Assembly (NCBI RefSeq): GCF_039536745.1
Contig: NZ_BAAAZE010000014.1
Location: forward strand, 186,001 to 250,000
Direction of reading: 5' to 3'
Source of the DNA: Actimicrobium antarcticum
GTDB lineage: Bacteria; Pseudomonadota; Gammaproteobacteria; Burkholderiales; Burkholderiaceae_D
Length of the DNA: 64,000 nucleotides
Shown: one piece after another, positions 1 to 10,668 of the stretch
How positions within the stretch are numbered: the stretch's first letter is position 1
Layout: each line of letters starts with the position of its first letter
Position numbers and translations under genes: made by a program
The notes under the pieces: model-generated
What the model was told of the DNA's origin: nothing
The model's database searches: none
What the model saw: only the letters and a program-made list of their open reading frames with translations

Positions 1-198
1 GCTTTCAGTCGCAGTCGGATTGGCAATTGCAGTGGGGTTGGCGGCTGCCGGAGGGTTGGCGGTTGCCGGAGACTGTCCGGTGGCTGGCGTTGCCGTTGTC
101 GAACTTCCCCCTCCACACCCAACCATGCCCAGGATAATGGCGAACGGTAAGTAACGTGTGAATGACCAGGTTACTCGCGGCGGTTTGCGGTGTTGCAT
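1..198 (-). CDS. Partial lipoprotein (N-terminus only)
   Basis: Only the first 66 codons lie in the window; the gene runs off the left edge. The start is fixed by an AAGGAG ribosome site at 205-210, six bases before ATG at 198. The product begins with a basic stretch, a hydrophobic segment and a lipobox ending VGC (Cys about residue 28), followed by GGGSS. It then becomes a low-complexity linker rich in Ala, Pro, Thr and Asn with repeated AANP/ANPT units. This is the usual architecture of Burkholderiales lipoproteins in which a flexible linker precedes a secreted domain. That domain is outside the window, so the function cannot be named. The lipoprotein call is firm. Confidence 0.75.
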   Translation of the reverse strand, partial: MQHRKPPRVTWSFTRYLPFAIILGMVGCGGGSSTTATPATGQSPATANPPAAANPTAIANPTATES

Positions 199-474
199 CG
201 CGTACTCCTTGAATTAGCCGATTGGCATGCAGTGGATGTTCGCCACTCATAACCTTAAAGCACTACAAAGATACCGATAGTAGGTATTTGTACGGAAACG
301 AATCTGACAAATCGCAAGTTTTTGCAATTTGCGCAAGGCAATCTGTTTTTACAGTACCGGATCAAATGCCGGCCGCAAGCGCGCAGGATGGCGCCTCAGC
401 TGGCAACCCGGCATCGACAAAAACATGCGACCATCCAGCGCTCGATGACTCCCCGCAGAGCACCTGCACCCGCC

Positions 475-1074
475 ATGGAACTCAATCCGCTCGACACCAC
501 CCCGCCGGCCTCTGCACGGAGCGATCGCGCCGCCTTGCGCCTGAACATGCTGGTGGCCATCACTGTGGCGGTACTCGCCACCTTCATGGGCATCTGCAAG
601 GTCAAGGATGACAACATCGTCCAGACCATGCAGCAAGCCCAGGCCAACAAACTCGATCACTGGGCGTTTTACCAGGCACGTAACATCCGCGAAGAAGTCG
701 CCAAATCGACACTGGTGCAACTGAAGCTGGCCGCACTCGGGCGAACCGGGACGGACCAAGCCGCCTACAACGCGGCGATCGCCAGTTATGAAAAAATCGC
801 CATTGACCAGCGCCAGAAAAAAGAAGAATTGCGTGCCCTGGCCGACGACGACCAGAAGCAATACGACGGTGCGAATTTCCATGACGACCAGTTCGATCTG
901 TCGGACGCTTTGCTGGCGATTGCGATCTCGCTGCTGGCGGTCACCGCGCTGACCCAGCAACGGTGGCTGTATGTCGCCGCGCTGGTGCCGACCGGATTTG
1001 GCATCGCCATGGGGTTGGCCGGATTGCTGGGCTGGAGCTTGCATCCGTCCGGATTGATCCGGTTGCTGTCATGA
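475..1074 (+). CDS. DUF4337 family membrane protein
   Basis: The protein of about 199 residues matches DUF4337: an N-terminal transmembrane helix (about residues 22-40, ending FMGICKVKDDNIVQ), a helical amphipathic middle rich in Gln, Ala and Lys, then two C-terminal transmembrane helices. The KVKDDNIVQ segment after the first helix is characteristic of the family, whose function is unknown. I place the start at ATG 475 because the residues upstream are Arg/Pro-rich and unlike the family; ATG 445 is an in-frame alternative, and neither has a strong ribosome site. Its stop overlaps the next gene's start (ATGA at 1071-1074), so the two are probably co-translated. Confidence 0.75.
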   Translation: MELNPLDTTPPASARSDRAALRLNMLVAITVAVLATFMGICKVKDDNIVQTMQQAQANKLDHWAFYQARNIREEVAKSTLVQLKLAALGRTGTDQAAYNAAIASYEKIAIDQRQKKEELRALADDDQKQYDGANFHDDQFDLSDALLAIAISLLAVTALTQQRWLYVAALVPTGFGIAMGLAGLLGWSLHPSGLIRLLS

Positions 1075-1550
1075 GCGGCACCGAATGGCAATGGGCGGAC
1101 TTCGACCAGCTCGGCAACCGTGACGTGTACGCAATGCTGGCATTGCGCCAGCAGGTGTTCGTCGTCGAGCAGGCCTGCCTGTTCCAGGACATCGACCAGG
1201 CAGACCAGCCATCACGCCATTTGCTGGCATGGCAGGTGCACGACGGCGTGCGACAACTGGCAGCGTACTTGCGCTGCGTGCCGCCCGGAATCAAGTTTGC
1301 GGAAGCGTCGATCGGGCGCGTGGCCAGCGCGCCCTGGGCACGCGGCAGCGGACTGGGCCGGGAATTGGTGGCGCAGGGTGTCCAGCGCACGCTGCTGGCG
1401 TTTCCCGCCCAGGGTATCCGCATCGGCGCGCAACGCTACCTTGAGGCGTTTTATGCCAGCTTCGGCTTCGTGACCTGCACCGCGCCGTATCTGGAAGACG
1501 GCATCTGGCACATCGACATGCTGCATGCCGTGCAGACCAGCATCAGCTAA
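1071..1550 (+). CDS. ElaA-like GNAT N-acetyltransferase
   Basis: The 159-residue product has the ElaA layout: LRQQVFVVEQ near the N-terminus, then a central core with the acetyl-CoA loop (RGSGLGREL, a variant of the R/Q-x-x-G-x-G/A motif), and YLEAFYASFGF near the C-terminus. The substrate is not known for this family. The start at ATG 1071 overlaps the stop of the DUF4337 gene by four bases, and upstream in-frame codons would read through that gene. The 3' end overlaps the convergent GNAT gene by 8 bp. The family is clear; the biological role is open. Confidence 0.85.
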   Translation: MSGTEWQWADFDQLGNRDVYAMLALRQQVFVVEQACLFQDIDQADQPSRHLLAWQVHDGVRQLAAYLRCVPPGIKFAEASIGRVASAPWARGSGLGRELVAQGVQRTLLAFPAQGIRIGAQRYLEAFYASFGFVTCTAPYLEDGIWHIDMLHAVQTSIS

Positions 1551-2049
1551 GTTTTTTCTGCCACATCAACGCGTCACCATGTTCGGCATCGAGCTGGTAA
1601 CCGGCGTACCCCATCTTCAGATAGACCTGTTGCGCATGCCGGTTGCCCTGCAAGACTTCGAGCGTGATCTTGCAACAGCCACGCTCGCGTGCGACCTGTT
1701 CGATGCGCATCATCATCTGCTGCGCCAGGCCACGACCGCGAAAGGATGCGCGTACCGTCATGTCATGAATGTTGATCAGCGGCGCGCAGCGGAACGTCGA
1801 AAATCCCTCGAAGCAGTTGGCCAGTCCGACCGCCTCGCCATCGACAAAGGCCAGCACGCTGAAGGCGCCCGGCCGCGCAGCCAGTGCCGCAATCAAATGG
1901 CGCATCACGTCATCGTCAAGCGGCGTGGCGCCACCGAACGGGTCGCGGGCGTAATCATCGAGCAATGCCAGTACGGCCTGCGCGTCGTCGGGATCGTCAT
2001 ATCGGGCCAGTGCAATGCGGATGTCCGGGGTGGCGCTAGCGTCCGTCAT
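1543..2049 (-). CDS. GNAT family N-acetyltransferase
   Basis: The 168-residue product is a single GNAT domain: IHDMTVRASFRGRGLAQQMM holds the strand 4 / acetyl-CoA pyrophosphate-loop signature (R-G-R-G-L-A), and the C-terminal VLQGNRHAQQVYLKMGY is the usual Asn/Tyr helix. This arrangement fits a small-molecule or amino-acid acetyltransferase, but the substrate cannot be read from sequence. It is the last gene of a minus-strand trio; its start overlaps the stop of the haemoglobin gene by 4 bp, so it is very likely in that operon. Confidence 0.85.
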   Translation of the reverse strand: MTDASATPDIRIALARYDDPDDAQAVLALLDDYARDPFGGATPLDDDVMRHLIAALAARPGAFSVLAFVDGEAVGLANCFEGFSTFRCAPLINIHDMTVRASFRGRGLAQQMMMRIEQVARERGCCKITLEVLQGNRHAQQVYLKMGYAGYQLDAEHGDALMWQKKLS

Positions 2050-2483
2050 CGGGTCACCACATCGCGAAACATTGGCGCGAGCCGCGCCAGCAAGCGGTTC
2101 TGCATGGCGGGTGTAACCCCTTCGCGATCCATCGCCAGTTGCAGATCCTCGACCAGCGCGTAAAACTGCGCAGCCGTGATATCGAGGCCGTCATGAATCG
2201 TCGCCATATCCTTGCCGCTGTACTTGCAGGCTCCACCACTGAGGTCACAAAACTGCTCGGCCAGCTTCTGTTTGAAGTGAACCATGTCGATATTGGGGTC
2301 CTGCAGACTGTTGCCGAGTCGTACATCCGCCAGCAACAATGGCACCAGCGTGTCGACCAGGCGATCGATTCCGCTTTGCCGGCCCAATCCCTGGAACAGC
2401 TCATCGGCGGCCCATGCGGGCGCGCCCATGGTCAGCGACGACAACAGCAGCAGCGTTGCCAGCCGGGATACAAACCAATTCAT
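2046..2483 (-). CDS. Exported group 1 truncated haemoglobin
   Basis: The mature part follows the group 1 truncated globin pattern: LFQGLGRQSGIDRLVD at the start, MVHFKQKLAEQFCDLSGGACKYSGKDM in the middle, then a His in MATIHDG at the proximal haem-ligand position, and LARLAPMFRDVV at the end. Unusually for cytosolic globins, residues 1-25 form a clear signal peptide (hydrophobic LATLLLLSSL, cleavage after APAWA), so a periplasmic haem protein is expected. The start is set by AGGAGG just upstream, inside the 3' end of the DUF3034 gene, with a one-base TGATG overlap. Oxygen, NO or peroxide chemistry are possible roles; none is shown by sequence. Confidence 0.85.
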   Translation of the reverse strand: MNWFVSRLATLLLLSSLTMGAPAWAADELFQGLGRQSGIDRLVDTLVPLLLADVRLGNSLQDPNIDMVHFKQKLAEQFCDLSGGACKYSGKDMATIHDGLDITAAQFYALVEDLQLAMDREGVTPAMQNRLLARLAPMFRDVVTR

Positions 2484-3397
2484 CAGAGGCCTCCTTGCAG
2501 GGATAGATACACGCCATTCTGGCGGCGCGGATTGAAGATCGTCAGGTCGCCCAAGGTGACCCACCCCAGCACCATCGAAAAATTCTTGACCGGGAAGTAG
2601 CCGACGAATACATCCGCATAGGCCTTTTCGGCATCGACCGACAGGTTATGCGGCTTCATGCGGTATTCGGCACCGACCACCAGCTTGCGGTTGACCAGAT
2701 AGACCACCGAGGTTTCGAGCATCGGCTGATAACGGTCGTGCAGGTCGCCGCCAAAACCAAGCAATCCGAGCTGGTTCGCCTTGGTCGCACGCACCGTTGC
2801 ATTCAATAACAGGCTTTGCGCCAGCAGTACCTTGGTCGCCGATAACGTGACGTCGATGCCGTGATTGCTGCGCGCACCCAGCTGGGTCACATCGGTCACA
2901 CCCAATGCCTCCAGTCCATGTACGCCATTGTTGCGCTTGAACTGGATGCCCAGCGCGATTTGCGGCATTGCGCGGTCCTGGTCCACCAGCGCGTCGCCAG
3001 ACAGCTTCAGCTTGAGGCCGACGATATCCTGGGTAATCGCGAGATCGGCCAGAGGCGCCTTGCTACCCTGCAGCTTCTGACTGGCCAGCGAGACTTCGAA
3101 GCGATCCGCGATGCCGATAGCGATGCCGGCCGAATCGATGGCGTAATCCTGGGTACGCACTCCCGTGGTATGCACGTTGGCGCCGTAACTGTCACGTGAA
3201 CCGTAGCCGGTAATGAGTGCCCACGGCGTCAGGCCGCCGCCACCGGCACCCTCGATCTGGCTGGCACCACCGAGCGCCAGCAACCGGCCCTGATCGGGCA
3301 TCGTCAGCGTCTGTGCCTGCGCCGGTGGCACACTGCCCGACAGCACGCTGGCTACCAGCACAGCCACCGGCACTCTACCCAGATAATTCCTTGTCAT
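2483..3397 (-). CDS. DUF3034 family outer-membrane-like protein
   Basis: The 304-residue product has a signal peptide (hydrophobic VAVLVASVLSG, cleavage around AQAQ) followed by alternating beta strands rich in Gly, Leu and Asp and ending in a strand-like LQGGL. It matches DUF3034, which is predicted to form an outer-membrane beta-barrel of unknown function. The N-terminal GRLLALGGASQIEGAGGGGLTPW segment is the most recognisable part. It is the first gene of the minus-strand trio with the exported globin and the GNAT enzyme. A transport role for the barrel is plausible but unproved. Confidence 0.8.
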   Translation of the reverse strand: MTRNYLGRVPVAVLVASVLSGSVPPAQAQTLTMPDQGRLLALGGASQIEGAGGGGLTPWALITGYGSRDSYGANVHTTGVRTQDYAIDSAGIAIGIADRFEVSLASQKLQGSKAPLADLAITQDIVGLKLKLSGDALVDQDRAMPQIALGIQFKRNNGVHGLEALGVTDVTQLGARSNHGIDVTLSATKVLLAQSLLLNATVRATKANQLGLLGFGGDLHDRYQPMLETSVVYLVNRKLVVGAEYRMKPHNLSVDAEKAYADVFVGYFPVKNFSMVLGWVTLGDLTIFNPRRQNGVYLSLQGGL

Positions 3398-3688
3398 GCT
3401 GTTCCCGTTTTTCTATCAATGCCAGATGCGGAGCAGGCATCATAGGCCTGCTCATCCACCGTAATTATGCCGAATTTTCAGAATTATTATTCTTTCAAGC
3501 AATTAAAATCGTCCATCGCTCCTAAATCGACACGAATAGTCACGCTATCAACGCCATCGAAAGCCGCTGCCGATACGCGCAAGGGTTCGGATAGAATACT
3601 CACTGCCCTTTTTGCTGATGCCGCCCTCCCCCATGATAGAACTCGCTAACGATGACGCCGTCGCCACTTCACTAGTGATCACGAACGG
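3398..3688. other. Divergent intergenic region
   Basis: This 291-bp gap separates the minus-strand DUF3034 operon from the plus-strand diguanylate cyclase gene. It is AT-rich between about 3460 and 3540 and probably holds both promoters. I see no convincing small gene, palindrome or terminator. Confidence 0.5.
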
Positions 3689-4780
3689 ATGAGTGCCGTC
3701 CAGTCGCCGATGATGGATTCGCTGTTACGACACATGATCGAGCTGACGGGTCAGCGCGACCACAATCTACTGGATGTCGCTATCATTTCAGCGGTGCACG
3801 AGATGCTCGAGGCTTCCCAGGTGCGGGTGCTGGACATCGTTCCTAGCGAGGAGGGCGACATGTTGCGGCCGCGCGCCTGGATCAGACACGGTGAAGTCAT
3901 GGCGCAGGACGACAGCGGACAACCCGTAGCCGGCGGCACCCCCATGTCAGGGTATCCGGTGCTGATCGATTGCCTTGCGCAACGACTTAACCGGATCGAA
4001 GAAACCCGCGCTGATGGCGAACACGTCCTGTGGGTACCACTCTGGCAAGGTGACAAAGCCCCTGCCTGCCTGCAAATTTTCAGCACAGCGCCCTTCGCCG
4101 CCAGTACGCTGAACATGATGGAAGGCATCCTGAGCGTGTATCGCAATTACCAGAATCTGCTCGAATACAGCGAACGCGACTCGCTCACGGGACTGCTGAA
4201 CCGCCGCACCTTCGACGACAAGTTTTCGCGCATGGTGTCCTTCAACCGTGCAGCTGACGAGGAACAGGCGCAGAGCCTGGAACGGCGCCATCCGGGCGAT
4301 CTCGAAGGACAATGGCTGGCTGTCGTCGACATTGATCACTTCAAGCGCGTCAATGATCAATACGGGCATCTGTATGGCGACGAGGTATTGATCCTGGTGG
4401 CCAATCTATTGCGCTCGTCATTCCGGACTCAGGACCGGGTGTTCCGTTTCGGCGGCGAAGAATTCGTGGTCCTGCTGTGCTCGGTGTCGCTCACCGATGC
4501 GCGCAACGCGTTTGAACGCTTTCGCGCCAATATCGAAGCCCATTATTTCCCGCAGGTCGGCACCGTCACGGTCAGTCTCGGCTTTGTCGCCATCACTGAC
4601 GAAACCCCCGTGGTCGTGCTCGGGCATGCCGATCAGGCGCTGTATTACGGCAAGTCGAATGGCCGCAATCAGGTGTGTTTTTATGATGAGCTGGTCGAAC
4701 AGGGCTTGCTGCAGTCCGGCGTTGTCAATGCGGATGCGGAATTCTTTTTTGATGACGCGAATGACGATCAGATGCGTTGA
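3689..4780 (+). CDS. Diguanylate cyclase (GGDEF domain)
   Basis: The 363-residue protein makes c-di-GMP from two GTP. Residues 1-150 look like a GAF-type sensory region without membrane segments, so the enzyme is cytosolic. The GGDEF domain begins at RDSLTGLLNRRTF (about 163-175), with FKRVNDQYGHLYGDEVL and an intact active-site GGEEF at 255-259. An inhibitory I-site RxxD (RTQD, 246-249) lies five residues before the signature, predicting product feedback. The input ligand is unknown. The gene is monocistronic and converges on the histidine kinase gene. Confidence 0.9.
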   Translation: MSAVQSPMMDSLLRHMIELTGQRDHNLLDVAIISAVHEMLEASQVRVLDIVPSEEGDMLRPRAWIRHGEVMAQDDSGQPVAGGTPMSGYPVLIDCLAQRLNRIEETRADGEHVLWVPLWQGDKAPACLQIFSTAPFAASTLNMMEGILSVYRNYQNLLEYSERDSLTGLLNRRTFDDKFSRMVSFNRAADEEQAQSLERRHPGDLEGQWLAVVDIDHFKRVNDQYGHLYGDEVLILVANLLRSSFRTQDRVFRFGGEEFVVLLCSVSLTDARNAFERFRANIEAHYFPQVGTVTVSLGFVAITDETPVVVLGHADQALYYGKSNGRNQVCFYDELVEQGLLQSGVVNADAEFFFDDANDDQMR

Positions 4781-4862
4781 AGCAGGTAAAAAAAACCGGC
4801 AGCTGATCGCTCAGACATTGATCGCCACCATCGATTGCATGTGGCAGCAATCCGTTTTGCAA

Positions 4863-6218
4863 CTACCCCTGCAGCACCGGCAACTGCAGCATCGCTTCGA
4901 GACCGCCACCCGGTAGATTATTGAGCACCAGCGTCCCGCCATGGCTCTCGACAATATTGCGGGCGATCGTCAATCCCAGGCCGGTTCCGCCGGTATCGCG
5001 CGAGCGCGAGATTTCGAGCCGGAAGAACGGATCGAAGACCGATTCCAGCTGGTCCGGCGGCAACCCCGGTCCGGCATCACGAATCCGCACCACCACCCGT
5101 TCCTGTTCCCGCACTACCGACACCCGCGCCTGGCGGCCGTACTTTACGGCGTTATCCAGCAGGTTGGTCAGGCAGCGGCGCAGCGCATTCGGTTGCGCCA
5201 TCACCACCACGCCGGACGGTCCGAGCAACTGCACGTCCTGGCCCGCATCGCTGGCGTCGGCACAGGCGCTGTCGATCAGCGAATCCAGATCCAGCCGCTG
5301 CAGCGGCTCCTGCGAATCCATGCTGCGCGCCAGCTCCAGCCCCTCGCGCACCATCGACTGCATCTGGCCCAGGTCATCGATGAGCTTGGTGCGCAATTCG
5401 TCATCGCCGACCTTTTCGAGGCGCAGGCGCAAGCGCGTCAGCGGCGTCTGCAAGTCATGCGTGATGGCTGCCAGCATGTGGGTGCGGTGTTGCACCTGAC
5501 GCCGGATGCGTGCCTGCATTGCATTGAAGGCGGTGGCGGCCTGGCGGATTTCGGTGGGGCCGGTTTCGGGCAGAGGTGGCCGGTCGAGGTCACTGCCGAG
5601 ATCGCTGGCGGCATCAGCCAGCCGGCGGATCGGGCGTGCGGTCATGCGCGCCACGAACCAGGCCAGCAAACCGATCAGGACAAAAAACAGGGCCAGATAG
5701 ATCGTCGGCACGCCCATCACCGGACGCGTCTTGCTGCCCGGCTGCGGACCACCCGCACGCAGCTGCACCCGCAACAGCTGGCCGTCGCTCAGGGCCACCA
5801 GCACCACCTGGCAGTCCCCGGGATTGCTGCGTTCGAAACGCGGCAGGCGCATCGGACGCGGCTGGCAGCCAGCCTGCTGTTGCAACATGATCTGGCGATG
5901 CATGCCGAGCCGCGATCTGAGCAAGTCGACCAGCGCACCATCACTGCCACCGAGCGCCTCCAGGTCATCGGCCATCCCCGCTGTCACACCAAAATTGGCG
6001 GCGGTCTGCAGGATCACCGGCCGCACTTCGGGTGCGGCGTGATCCAGCGCCAGCACCAGTTGCTCGATCCGCTCGGCGGTATGACCAAGGCGCATCCCGT
6101 CGATGGCACCCGCGCGCTCGCGCTCGGCCAGCACGGCCGTGAGGCCGATCGCCACCAGTATCCCCGCCAGCAGGATCACGAAGACCCGGTTGGCGATCGA
6201 CCCCAGCAAATTGTTCAC
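4863..6218 (-). CDS. EnvZ-type sensor histidine kinase
   Basis: The 451-residue membrane kinase has a transmembrane helix at about 10-30, a periplasmic sensor of about 135 residues, a second helix at about 170-190, then a HAMP linker beginning RMTARPIRRLADAASDL. The phosphoacceptor is His254 in ITHDLQTPLTRLRLR. The ATPase domain shows the N box (NLLDNAVKYG, 352-361), G1 (DAGPG, 381-385), an F box (FDPFFR) and G2 (GTGLGL, 411-416). All catalytic motifs are intact. Its start overlaps the response-regulator stop by 4 bp, so the two form a co-translated pair. The signal sensed is unknown. Confidence 0.92.
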   Translation of the reverse strand: MNNLLGSIANRVFVILLAGILVAIGLTAVLAERERAGAIDGMRLGHTAERIEQLVLALDHAAPEVRPVILQTAANFGVTAGMADDLEALGGSDGALVDLLRSRLGMHRQIMLQQQAGCQPRPMRLPRFERSNPGDCQVVLVALSDGQLLRVQLRAGGPQPGSKTRPVMGVPTIYLALFFVLIGLLAWFVARMTARPIRRLADAASDLGSDLDRPPLPETGPTEIRQAATAFNAMQARIRRQVQHRTHMLAAITHDLQTPLTRLRLRLEKVGDDELRTKLIDDLGQMQSMVREGLELARSMDSQEPLQRLDLDSLIDSACADASDAGQDVQLLGPSGVVVMAQPNALRRCLTNLLDNAVKYGRQARVSVVREQERVVVRIRDAGPGLPPDQLESVFDPFFRLEISRSRDTGGTGLGLTIARNIVESHGGTLVLNNLPGGGLEAMLQLPVLQG

Positions 6219-6943
6219 TGCCGGCTCTCGATCGTGACCGTGGCCGACAAGACGTAGCCTTCGTTCCGTACGGTCTTGATGACGCGCGGCGTGCGGGCGT
6301 CATCGCCCAGTTTCTGACGCAGGCGGCTGATCTGGATATCGACCGAGCGGTCGAACGGATCGGCATCGCGACCGCGCGTCAATTCCAGCAATTGATCGCG
6401 GTTGAGGACCCGGTTCGGATGTTCCAGGAACACTTTAAGCAGGCGGAATTCGGCACCCGACAAGGCCACCACGGTGCCATCCTGCATCACCAGATGGCGC
6501 GCCATCAGGTCCAGTCGCCAGTCATCGAACAGCATGCTGTGCGCTTCGCTGAGTGCCATGTTGGGCGGCAGCGCATTGGTCCGGCGCAGCACGCTGCGGA
6601 TGCGCGCAAACAGTTCGCGCGGCTCGAACGGCTTGGCCAGGTAATCATCGGCCCCCATCTCCAGGCCAAGGATCCGGTCCAGCGGTTCGCCACGCGCCGT
6701 CAGCATGATCACCGGCAAACTGGATTGGGCGCGCAGGTTACGGCACAGCGTCAGGCCGTCTTCGCCCGGCAGGGTCAGGTCGAGCACGATCAGGTCGATG
6801 CGCGCGGTATCGAGCATCTTGCGCATCTCGACACCGTTGCTCGCCGTGAAGGTGCGAAAGCCATTGCCATCGAGGTAATCCGCCAGCAAGGTGCGGATCT
6901 CGCGGTCGTCGTCGACGACCAGAATCTGAGTGGGATTGTCCAT
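6215..6943 (-). CDS. OmpR-family response regulator
   Basis: The product of about 242 residues has a receiver domain (acidic pocket DDD at 11-13, phosphoacceptor Asp55 in LIVLDLTLPG, Thr in MLTARG, Lys in AKPF) followed by an OmpR/PhoB winged helix (EFRLLKVFLEHPNRVLNRDQLL, DRSVDIQISRLRQKLGDD). It would bind DNA as a dimer when phosphorylated by the kinase encoded immediately downstream. I start it at ATG 6943, just before the conserved receiver core; GTG and TTG codons 30-33 bases further upstream are in frame but have no ribosome site. Target genes cannot be inferred. Confidence 0.92.
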   Translation of the reverse strand: MDNPTQILVVDDDREIRTLLADYLDGNGFRTFTASNGVEMRKMLDTARIDLIVLDLTLPGEDGLTLCRNLRAQSSLPVIMLTARGEPLDRILGLEMGADDYLAKPFEPRELFARIRSVLRRTNALPPNMALSEAHSMLFDDWRLDLMARHLVMQDGTVVALSGAEFRLLKVFLEHPNRVLNRDQLLELTRGRDADPFDRSVDIQISRLRQKLGDDARTPRVIKTVRNEGYVLSATVTIESRQ

Positions 6944-7783
6944 GGCGTGATTATCGCTATCGGAGGTCGCCACCAACAGGAAAATTTGTAGCGGCGGGTG
7001 ACGGAGGCTGCGGCGGACATACTGCGTTACACGGGAACCGCCAGATCACAGATGGGCTGGAAAGCCATCCCTGTCAAGGTGGGCGCCGGACAGCAAACAC
7101 AGTGACGGTGACATTGCCGAATCGTTGGGCTGCCAAGCTCAACTTGCGTCAACTATGCACCGACGTCCGATACTTCGCACCGACGAGATGTATTCGTCAA
7201 TAACACAGGAGATTGTGATTGACGGATGTTGGGCTTGGCAGCCCAACAGTCAGTGGTTTGCGTGGGGAAATTTGCGGCCCAACGAAGATCTTGAAGGAGC
7301 GGACTGGAAAACCCGACGTAAGCAACTCAACTACGTCAGGATTTTCCTCCATCAACTCGGGGCACATCCTTGTCTGGTTCAGATGCATCACCCGGGTCCA
7401 ATGCCTCATGTACCGCCTCAATGACGCTCTGCGCCAAATCAACGTCGGCATCATCTGTACGGTGTGTCCCGGATATTCGGACTGATGCGTCAAATCCGGA
7501 TAGCGCCAGGCGGGGAGCGCGTCGGCCAGACCCGATCATGCTTTCAACAAGGATTGATTGCACCGGATTAATTGCAGTCAGTGTTGACAACCATTTATTC
7601 CCGTCGAAATCACGTTTTTTTGATTAGTCCTGGTTTTTTTCGATGAGATTTTTATCTTTTTCTGAAAAAATGATTACGCCAATGCGCTAGCTGTCGCAAC
7701 CATCCACCCAGCATTCGCCCTATCCGCCAGCCCCCGCCATCGGTTATCCTCAACGCCTTCCGACATCACACCGAGACCAATAC
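6944..7783. other. Long intergenic region with two palindromes
   Basis: About 840 bp separate the response-regulator start from ettA. Short reading frames occur on both strands, but none has a credible ribosome site, composition or recognisable product. Two palindromes of the GTTGGGC...GCCCAAC type lie at 7124-7143 (degenerate) and 7228-7247. The last 180 bases become AT-rich with poly-T runs and probably hold the ettA promoter. Confidence 0.5.
7228..7247. repeat. Dispersed 20-bp palindrome
   Basis: GTTGGGCTTGGCAGCCCAAC is a near-perfect inverted repeat. Copies with a changed centre recur at 36751-36770 and 37153-37172, with a degenerate copy at 7124-7143 and a half copy near 53289. All lie between genes, as expected for a REP-like element. 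Confidence 0.75.
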
Positions 7784-9451
<1,668 letters not shown>

Positions 9452-9556
9452 TCCTGCTGCCACGCCTGCTGCACTTCCTCCTGCGCTACCGGCCCCGTGC
9501 CGCTAGCGCAGACTTACCGACAGTGTGGTTGACCGTCCCCGAAAGTCCGATTTTTC

Positions 9557-10423
9557 ATGTCCCGCTCCACCAGAAAACCTGCACGCCAGATGCCATTGCA
9601 ACCCGATCTCGGCATGCCCGAACAGGGCTGGCGGCAGCGTCTCTACATCATCATTTTTGAATCCGATACGGTCGCCGGAAAGCGCTTCGATCTGATCCTG
9701 CTGGGCGCGATCGTGCTCAGCCTGCTGGTGGTGGCGCTCGACAGCGTGGCGGTGGTGTACCAGCGCCATGGCGCCGTGCTCGATGCGCTCGAATGGTTTT
9801 TCACGGCGCTGTTCACGCTGGAATATGTCGCACGTCTCGCCTGCGTGCGACGGCCGGTGCGGTATGCCCGCAGCTTCTTTGGCGTCATCGACCTGGTGTC
9901 GGTGCTGCCGACCTATCTGGCATTGGTCCTGCCCGGCGCGCATGCCTTCCTGGATATCCGTATCCTGCGCTTGCTGCGCATCTTCCGCATCCTGAAGCTG
10001 GCCGCCTACATCGAGGAATACCAGATGCTCGGCCAGGCGCTGGCAGCCAGCCGTCGCAAAATCCTGATCTTTCTGACCTGCGTGCTGATGGTGGTGATCC
10101 TGATGGGCACGATGATGTATGTGATCGAAGGCGCGGCCAATGGCTTCACCAGTATTCCCACCTCGGTCTATTGGGCGATCTCGACGGTGACCACGGTGGG
10201 CTTCGGCGACATCACCCCGAAAACCGATCTCGGCCGGGCGCTGGCCTCGGCCATGATGCTGCTCGGCTGGGGCATCCTGGCGGTACCGACCGGCATCATC
10301 AGTTCCGAACTGACGGCGCGGCGCTTTTCTACCCATGCACCGACGCGTACCTGCCCGGAATGCCTGACCGAAGGGCATGAACCGGCTGCGCGCTTTTGCA
10401 AGGATTGCGGCACGACCTTGTGA
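9557..10423 (+). CDS. Kv-type potassium channel with C-terminal zinc ribbon
   Basis: The 288-residue ion channel has six predicted helices. S4 carries regularly spaced arginines (DIRILRLLRIFRILKLA, 133-149), indicating a voltage-sensor-like domain. The pore loop contains TTVGFGD (212-218), the K+ selectivity filter, followed by S6 (ALASAMMLLGWGILAVPTGIISSEL). After S6 a short tail carries paired cysteines, CPEC (266-269) and CKDC (281-284), forming a probable zinc ribbon. It probably carries K+ across the inner membrane. A stand-alone gene with no evident operon partner. Confidence 0.88.
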   Translation: MSRSTRKPARQMPLQPDLGMPEQGWRQRLYIIIFESDTVAGKRFDLILLGAIVLSLLVVALDSVAVVYQRHGAVLDALEWFFTALFTLEYVARLACVRRPVRYARSFFGVIDLVSVLPTYLALVLPGAHAFLDIRILRLLRIFRILKLAAYIEEYQMLGQALAASRRKILIFLTCVLMVVILMGTMMYVIEGAANGFTSIPTSVYWAISTVTTVGFGDITPKTDLGRALASAMMLLGWGILAVPTGIISSELTARRFSTHAPTRTCPECLTEGHEPAARFCKDCGTTL

Positions 10424-10668
10424 GCAAAAAACCACTCACACACAAGCGACTGTCCAGTGATGTGCATCCATGTATTAAATATTGTTAAATACACAAACAT
10501 TGAATGGCATTCAGACAATAAAGTTGTACCCTTGGCAATCAATAGAAATATTGATTCCATGACATCGACAGGTCGGGTTTGGACGCAAGGTCGCCAGCAA
10601 GTTGACCAGGCGCTCGGGCCACACGGGTGATCCGAGCCGTGCGCCAGCACATTTCCAAGGGCAACAAA

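Noticed and set aside
4941..6257. A 438-codon plus-strand frame
   Set aside because: Exactly opposite the histidine kinase gene, whose motifs are all intact; the product is a His/Gln/Arg-rich shadow.
7125..7627. Several small frames in the gap before ettA
   Set aside because: They overlap each other on both strands around a palindrome, lack ribosome sites and resemble no family.
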